DNA of 64,000 nucleotides from Podaxis mareebaensis. Its lineage: Eukaryota > Basidiomycota > Agaricomycetes > Agaricales > Agaricaceae. A program made the position numbers and the translations under genes. The stretch spans positions 216,114 to 280,113 of the forward strand of contig JAEUWP010000302.1 of the NCBI GenBank assembly GCA_018524725.1, read 5' to 3'. The notes beneath the pieces were generated by a model that worked only from the letters and a program-made list of their open reading frames with translations, ran no database searches and was not told the origin of the DNA. Below, one piece after another: positions 57,844 through 64,000 of this stretch; position 1 is the stretch's first letter, and each line of letters starts with the position of its first letter.

Positions 57844-59055
57844 ATGGACGAACAGTGCAAGAAACGGCGACGACTGTTACCTCAACCAGACGGTTTCCTA
57901 CCAACAAAAAAGACACAACAACGTCTCCCTGCTCCAAAATTCCAATCCGCGTTCGACAGCCCTACGTCTTCCTCTGCTTCCTCTTCCAAGAAACCGCCAA
58001 ACTCTGCCTCGCGATTTCAGCCACTCCCTACCCCGCAGTTCAAGGCGTCCACACCTGCGCCAGATACCAAGCAACATGTGGCAATGCGTAGACAACCTAT
58101 TCCAGTGCCCCCCTCACACCCTGATCCCCAACATATGCAGTCACCCATTCCACGGAAGCACCAAGAACCTCCAGCCCTCCCGAATCTCCAGAGCCTAGCA
58201 GGCCGTCCGCCAAAGCCGGTAAAACCACTGTCTTCAACACGAACTTTAGTCACTTCGAAACCACCTCCAGCCGTGCTCCCGCTCAAACCTCTCCGGGAGC
58301 GCGTGCCTCTTGCGCCAGATTCCCCTGTCACCCCAGGTGCGGGGGAGAGGAAACCTCTTTCAACAACTTACCCTGTGGCTCTCATGGGTGTATCCTCAGA
58401 TAGTGACTCCGTGGAGCTTTCTTCCATCCTCCTCCAATTCCAGGATCATAAATCGACCACTGGAGCTGATGTTCTGGTCAGCCCACAGAAAAGCAAGCAC
58501 ATCAGGTTCGTTCACTCGTTTCTCCCCGTCGCCCGCTTTTTTCTAAACTCCAGAAGAGGAGGTCTGGCAACGAGGGCATCTCACCTATACAGCCAATCTC
58601 ACACATCTCACTACCTCTGGAGAACTTGCACGAAATCCCAATCAGTTCGACAACCGGCCTCCGATATCTCCTTCCACGTTTGCAAAATTCTACATACCGT
58701 ATCCAGTGGCGTTCATAGACCGTGCCTATCCATAACTCTGTGTCGCGTTCATGCTCCGGTCCGGCCTTTCTGCTCTCGAAGACAGCTCGTATACGTGGTC
58801 GTGAGGTATCCCGATGCCCCTAGGTCTTCACCTTTATGCGACCCCTGTGGTCTTAAGGAGGGATGTATGCTTCATATCTGGCGACCATGGCACGAAGTAG
58901 CATTGGTGAACTCTGTCTCTGATTCTGTCGCGCTGTTGAGCGCAAGCTTGCCTGTTCCCTCATCATCCAACGATTCAATTAGCACAGCGAATGATGAAAA
59001 CATCCATGATATTGTACTTCTGTGTTCGCGTTTCTTGATAATTCAGGATACATGA
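57844..59055 (+). CDS. Unrecognised protein with basic N-terminus
   Basis: The ATG is at 57844 (MDEQCKKRRRLLPQPDGFLP). The first exon runs to about 58504 and encodes a Pro/Ser-rich disordered region with a nuclear-localisation-like KKRRR. Later coding pieces include RNPNQFDNRPPISPS, KFYIPYPVAFIDRAYP, GCMLHIWRPWHEVALVNSVS and NIHDIVLLCSRFLI. Introns near 58505-58552 and 58780-58835 are likely but not resolved, and one continuous frame cannot be proven by eye. I do not recognise the family. The nuclear location is only a guess from the basic cluster. Confidence 0.5.
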   Translation: MDEQCKKRRRLLPQPDGFLPTKKTQQRLPAPKFQSAFDSPTSSSASSSKKPPNSASRFQPLPTPQFKASTPAPDTKQHVAMRRQPIPVPPSHPDPQHMQSPIPRKHQEPPALPNLQSLAGRPPKPVKPLSSTRTLVTSKPPPAVLPLKPLRERVPLAPDSPVTPGAGERKPLSTTYPVALMGVSSDSDSVELSSILLQFQDHKSTTGADVLVSPQKSKHIRFVHSFLPVARFFLNSRRGGLATRASHLYSQSHTSHYLWRTCTKSQSVRQPASDISFHVCKILHTVSSGVHRPCLSITLCRVHAPVRPFCSRRQLVYVVVRYPDAPRSSPLCDPCGLKEGCMLHIWRPWHEVALVNSVSDSVALLSASLPVPSSSNDSISTANDENIHDIVLLCSRFLIIQDT

Positions 59056-60018
59056 TTTCTGCTTGTACCTATTTGCTCCAAGTCCATTCTTGTATGAGTG
59101 TATGCGTCTTATCTTTTCCCCTTATCCTTGCACTCATGCCACAGCGAAAGGATAATACGGAAGATTTTGTATTCGAAAACTCCCAGAGCAGCGATGATCC
59201 AAGGTTCTCAGTGCATTGATTCTCGTCGCCCAAGCTAACACTTCTGCAAAGCCTGGAACGGGCACTGCTCAAGCATTATACAGGCTCGTCACCTATGTGT
59301 CTTCTCGGACTATTCGAGTAGCCTAATTATGCGACCCGAAAAAGCGGTTCAAGAGCGTAAACGACAAGGAAAGCAGCTCAAGTTCCTCCAGGCTACGGAA
59401 AGTACATTATCGGAAGAGGTGAGAGTCACGACTCTCCGGGTCACGGAGTTGAAAGGCGAACAAGACACCCTAGGTCAACACGGCCAGCGAAGCAGTAAGA
59501 AACTGCATCCAGCAGCTGTATCCGCTTAGTATCCACCCTCGTTGCCGCCCTGACTTCCGATGTAGTGAATCGTTATATACGACGTTTGTCTTTGAGTATG
59601 CATCAACAGAAGACAGAATCAGGGCTTTATGGGACCAGATTCACAGGCTGGATGAAAAATATATTGTAAGCAACGTTGTCTTTGTTTCGCGGACTGACTT
59701 GCCCACTTATGCTCCGAGGCTGTCCTCGAAGACATGGACAGGAACCGAATTGCGCATGGGAATGAGACAGAGGAGAAACAGCTATCAGGTCTGTCAAAGG
59801 TTCGGACAGCTTGCGAAGGTCAATCTATAATACTGGATTTTCTCAACTGAGACTCATACAGTCACAAAGATTACGGACATACCATAGCTCAGATGTTCAA
59901 GTTGGAATGATGTTGAAATAAATCACATTTGACGCGGTCCAGTGACCATTATCCATGACACGTGATCGCGCTCAATTAACCAGCATGAGTGTCTTGGATC
60001 AAGTTGAACTTGCGCGTC
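59056..60018 (+). other. Possible 3' part of the preceding gene or a separate small gene
   Basis: Coding-like pieces occur on the plus strand but in different frames: MPQRKDNTEDFVFENSQSSD (59137), a coiled-coil-like stretch at 59329-59529 (KAVQERKRQGKQLKFLQA), FEYASTEDRIRALWDQIHRL (about 59590-59665), and MDRNRIAHGNETEEKQL (about 59733). These may be exons of one coiled-coil protein. Splice sites were not settled, so no CDS is asserted. Confidence 0.35.
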
Positions 60019-62722
60019 ATGGGCGTCGCAGGACTTTGGGATGTATGTATCTTTTAACACTTCAACCTCTATAATCTCCAGAAGCTCAAATATTCTGACC
60101 CATACAGGTTCTCAAGCCCGCAGCCAAAACACGTTCCCTGACTGAGCTGGCCGTGACGGAGGGCTTTCAGGCCAATCCGTTAGGCCTCAGAGGCTACCGC
60201 GTCGGAATCGACGCAAGTATATGGTTCTTTCACGCTGAGTATGGGAAGGAGGGAGAGAATCCTGTTCTGCGAACACTATTCTTCCGCTGTGCCACTCTCA
60301 TGAAGGCGCCGTTCCTTCCCCTCTTCGTATTCGATGGCCCCAAGCGTCCTGAATTCAAGAGAGGCAAGCGTATTAATAAGACGGGTAGCAAACTCATTCC
60401 TGGGATGAAGAGGATTGTAGAAGCGTTTGGATTTGAATGGAGAACGGTACGTGCTTTGGTCCGTTAATCTCCTCATCTATCCACTTTAATTTGCCGCCCC
60501 AGGCCCCGGGAGAAGCGGAAGCAGAGCTAGCATACCTCAATCGCATCGGCGTGATCGATGGAATCTTGTCAGATGATGTGGACAACTTCTTGTTTGGAGC
60601 AATGACCGTCATTCGCAAGTGAGTCGTCTGTCGGTCCCCAACCTATAACGACCCGACCTATCCTTGCAGCCAGAGCAATAACCTTTCCGGCAACAAAGCC
60701 AATCCAGTCCTGAATTCGGAGGGCAGAGATGACAAGAACCATACTCGTGTCTTCCGCTTCCAAGATATTCGTGATCACCCAGATATCCAGCTCACTCGTG
60801 GTGGATTAATCCTTATTGGGCTTCTGAGCGGTGGTGATTATGAAGGGGGCCTGGAACGTTGTGGTATAACGACTGCTCATGCACTCGCCCGCTGTGGTTT
60901 TGGTGACAGCCTGTATGAGGCTGCACGAGACTCCTCGCGCGATGAGTTGGTAGCTTTTCTGGATAATTGGCGGCAGGAGGTCAGACACGAGTTGAAGACC
61001 AATTCCCGAGGTTTCATGGCTCGCAAATCCATCACTCTTTCCAATTCCATTCCTGATACCTTCCCTAACATCGACGTCCTACTCTCCTATGTCCAGCCGA
61101 TCACCTCAGAAAGCCTCAGGCACGATGGTGCAAACCCGAAGATCACTTGGTCAAAAGAGCCCAATGTCGCAGCTTTAGCAGCTGTGTGCGAGCTTTTCTT
61201 TGAATGGGGCTACAGGGAAGCCATTATCAAACGTTTTAGGACGGTGGTCTGGCCAGGAGTGGTGCTGCGAATTCTACGACGCGCAGTCCTTGATGTTGAC
61301 GGTTTCTCTTCTTTTCCCTCAACACCACACAAATCTTGCCGCAGGATTTCTGATGAAGAGGAGGGCTATGGTACACCGTCAAAGATGATTTCCAAACATT
61401 TCTCAGCTCTCCAATTGGACGACGACCCTTCTTTGGACGATAACGATGAACGACTTATCGTCAACATTTCCCGAGAGCGAACTCATGCGTCGGCAGATGG
61501 TCTACCAGAGTACCGACTCGAAATTGCACCCGCCCAACTCGTTCAAATTGCAGAATCGGGCCTCCAAGGTCTGCGACAACCAGAAGGTCCTAACGAATGG
61601 GCTTCCGACTTAGATGACAACGACGAGGACGATGAAAGTGGCCGAAGCAAGACAGGGAAGGGAAAGGGGATAGTCGACCCCACAAGTCACCTGCGTCTTT
61701 GGATGCCTACTTGCATGGTCGATATTGTAGAGAAGAAGCTGGTGAAGGATTTCCGAGATGCTCAAGAACGCAAGAAACAGAGGAAGCGAGCACCAGCGAA
61801 AAAGAGAGCCGTGTCGCGTGAAGCGCAATCCGATCTACAGCCTCCCAAACGAAATTCTAAGGCCGCTTCCTCTGTAGCTAGGGTCTCATCGCAGGCCAGC
61901 CCCCAGGCAAAAACTCTTGACGAACTCCCCCTCACGCCACCTAAAATGACGCCGCACCCAGTTTCCTCTGAGATTGATGTCAGGAAGAAAGAGGAAGAAG
62001 AAAGCTCAGGTGACGAAGGCGAGTTGCCCGTCGTGCCCCTTCCAAAACGTGCAACCACAGTCCCTGTTAGGAAACCCCCTGCCTTGTCCACCAAGACGTT
62101 CAAAAGGAACAACGCGGCTGCTATCTTCGAACCATCACCCTTTTCTTCGTCGCTCCCGTCTCCTAAGTCAATCGAGAATGCCCTTACATTAAGCGGCTCC
62201 GAAGAGGAACTGCCCGCTAATGTATATCAGACAACACAACCGAAATCTACCAAGCAGGCGACTTCCACCGTTCAAGGTTATATATCAATATCTGACGATG
62301 ACAACTCTTCAGCAAAACCTAATACATTTAACAAGCATACGAAAGCAACCAACAAGAAACAACAGGCGACACAAACAACATTATCTTCCTACGTGGAGAG
62401 GGATCGCAGGAGGAAACTCAATGGAAGTCAAGATGAAACGAGGGATGTCCGAGAACGTCATAAATCTCCCCGCAAATCGAAAGCGCACATATCTCCACGA
62501 CATAAAGGACCGGCGGTCGCCAAGAAGTTAGTGTCATCCAAAAACGACGACTCTATAATAGTGGTGTCGGATGAAGATTCTGATACCGGCTATTCTGGGA
62601 TTTCGCGGCCGAATATAGCCCCACTCCAACTAGCCCGTGCCCGGGTGAAGGAGAGGGCAATGTCATCATTAAGTCGACCGAATTCAACTTCCGTAGGGCA
62701 CGATGTAATTGACTTGACATGA
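60019..62722 (+). CDS. Yen1/GEN1-type Holliday junction resolvase (XPG/Rad2 family)
   Basis: Exons are 60019-60042, 60108-60446, 60503-60618 and 60670-62722, giving 843 aa. The start MGVAGLWD is the XPG N-terminal motif, whose Gly2 must be exposed for activity. Metal-binding acidic residues are visible in GYRVGIDASIWFF, PLFVFDGPKRP, APGEAEAELAYLN and GILSDDVDNFLFGA. The helix-hairpin region contains LIGLLSGGDYEGGLERCG. A long disordered, Ser/Lys-rich C terminus contains several S/T-P sites and ends VGHDVIDLT. Yen1/GEN1 nucleases cut four-way junctions symmetrically to separate recombined chromosomes. In yeast the disordered tail carries cell-cycle phosphorylation and SUMO-binding motifs. The IIVVSDED and VIDLT segments here resemble SUMO-interacting motifs. 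Confidence 0.9.
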
Positions 62723-63214
62723 TAATACCTGTCTCTTGCTGCATTTTGGGTGTAATGTAGTGACACTGCCCTTTTCTGCAGGGGGCATAGAGGCACTTTG
62801 TAGTTTAAGAGGTGGTCTGGTATATTATGGTCTTAGTTGATAGTTGCCCTTTTTGCATGTTGTTTCTTATCTTGTTTTAGCCCTTGTGCTTCATCTCCCT
62901 GTTCCACTCACCCCTTTGGTAAGGCATCATTAACTCACCTTGCAACAAGTAGGTGATCTATGTGGAGTGGAATAAGGAAACTGTGTTACAACCCTCAGAC
63001 ATATTTAGCACACCTTTGTCATGATGAGTCATTGTTTGCACATGTGCATATATGATACTAGGTGTTTTGATGGGTATGAGAAACCTTGTTAATGTTGTGT
63101 GCTCTGTTCCATCACAAGTCACCTTTCTTGACCTCAAACTGCCATCATTGATTCTTTGTGAGCTGATTCTGTTGGTTTCATGGCTAACAATGCACCTATA
63201 AAGCTACAACATTA
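62723..63214. other. AT-rich intergenic segment
   Basis: The GEN1-like 3' UTR is followed by T-rich DNA of clearly different composition from the genes to the left. No gene is seen. Confidence 0.5.
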
Positions 63215-63925
63215 ATGCAAGTTACTGGGGCTTCCTCACCCCACAATTCCTCACCTGGGGGGTCTATCTTCACTGCCAGTGAAACATCTGTTTCCATCAG
63301 AGGCATACTCAACAAGGTTCTTGAGAAACCCAAGTCTCTCAAGAAGCAATTCTCTGGTGCTTTCCTATATGGATGCAAAGTAGACAAGAAACAGGCTGAG
63401 ACTCTCACTCAGGCTGCTCCTAATGTCACAGCTGATACTGTATCAGCTCACTATCAGGCATTGTTGGAGAAGGAAGTTGTTGAGAAGGAAGCATTAGATG
63501 AAGGCACTTACATCAAACAAATAGATCAATGAATGGTGGAGCCCACCACTCTCCATTGTTCATTCAAGAAGAGGGCTAGAGAAGCAGGCCTAGCTTACAC
63601 TCCCATCACTATCAAGGACTGCCCTTTAACCTGGGCCAATCAGGTTGAAGAATTCACCAAATGTATTGACCTGCCTCAAGAGGAGGTAGTCAAGTTCATG
63701 CTCAGCCAACAGGGAAGGCTTGACCTAGCAGCTGTGAAGGACTTGGTGGTCAACAAGTGCATACAACTCAGGGTGCATGTTACAGTCTCATCTATATTTA
63801 GGTCATACTTACTCAGCTTACCATTTTATCCTATGTTTCAGCCCCTTGCTACACTTTGCCTTAGTCACCCATTTACTCATCTCCATGTTTCATCTATTCT
63901 CAGTTCATCCCTCATCAGTATATAA
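63215..63925 (+). pseudogene. Possible transposon-derived open frame with internal stop
   Basis: One reading frame encodes a Lys-rich protein (SIRGILNKVLEKPKSLKKQF, then LLEKEVVEKEALDEGTYIKQ). It is cut by a single TGA at 63530-63532 and then continues in the same frame (VEPTTLHCSFKKRAREAGLA, DCPLTWANQVEEFTKCIDLP). Continuity across the stop suggests a degraded gene. GC is low, unlike the adjacent host genes. No transposase or integrase motif is visible, so the mobile origin is inference. Confidence 0.35.
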
Positions 63926-64000
63926 CCCTAGGTAGAGCACCTGTATTCCTTATGCTTTACCAACTAGTTCTTTCCCCTTTGCTCATCCTCAAGTCTTTGC

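Overview
This window is nuclear DNA of a filamentous basidiomycete, most likely an Agaricomycete. Genes are dense and face both ways, and almost all are cut by many 45-70 nt GT-AG introns. Recognisable products include a GMC oxidoreductase, eIF5A, Def1, Fig4, Rft1 and a Yen1/GEN1-type nuclease. There are no prokaryotic operons, tRNAs, rRNAs or CRISPR arrays.

Layout. 1-29.7 kb is ordinary gene space: a Mov10/SDE3-like helicase (-, cut by the window start), APC1 (+), DAHP synthase (-), a PIH1/Nop17-like protein (+) with two very large introns, a two-LIM protein (-) with micro-exons, eIF5A (+), a secreted GMC oxidoreductase (+), a TAF8-like histone-fold protein (-), an SRAP/HMCES-type DNA-protein crosslink sensor (+) and IMP dehydrogenase (-). 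29.7-30.9 kb is AT-rich with an inverted-repeat element and a minisatellite. 30.9-39 kb is a rearranged accessory region. 39.4-51.6 kb holds the source genes of that rearrangement: DEF1 (-), FIG4 (-), RFT1 (-) and a 4'-phosphopantetheinyl-transferase-like gene (+), plus a small secreted Cys-rich protein and a SAP-domain membrane protein. 52.7-62.7 kb has a VHS-GAT trafficking protein (-), a GH3 glycosidase (-), one or two unrecognised genes (+) and a GEN1/Yen1 resolvase (+). The right edge is AT-rich and probably transposon-derived.

The main discovery is in 30.9-39 kb. Two tandem units (A about 31.0-34.3 kb, B about 34.7-38.9 kb) each carry an intact five-exon chimeric gene. Each joins the 5' half of the PPTase-like gene (parent at 50.5-51.6 kb) to the 3' exons of DEF1 (parent at 39.4-42.7 kb). 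The predicted proteins are 431 and 413 aa: a PPTase-like N-terminal half followed by the Gln/Gly-rich Def1 C-terminal tail, without Def1's CUE domain. Each chimera is followed by decayed RFT1 and FIG4 pieces in the order expected from an inverted copy of the 47.8-51 kb locus. A 1-kb pogo/Tc1-like element sits in intron 2 of chimera B; chimera A preserves the empty site. The PPTase-like parent has an intact reading frame but lacks expected catalytic residues in all three core motifs.

Exon structures were worked out by eye. Where I give a joined structure, I checked that it stays in frame from ATG to stop. Genes given only as a span (helicase, FIG4, RFT1, VHS-GAT, GH3 and the unrecognised gene) have unresolved internal exon boundaries.
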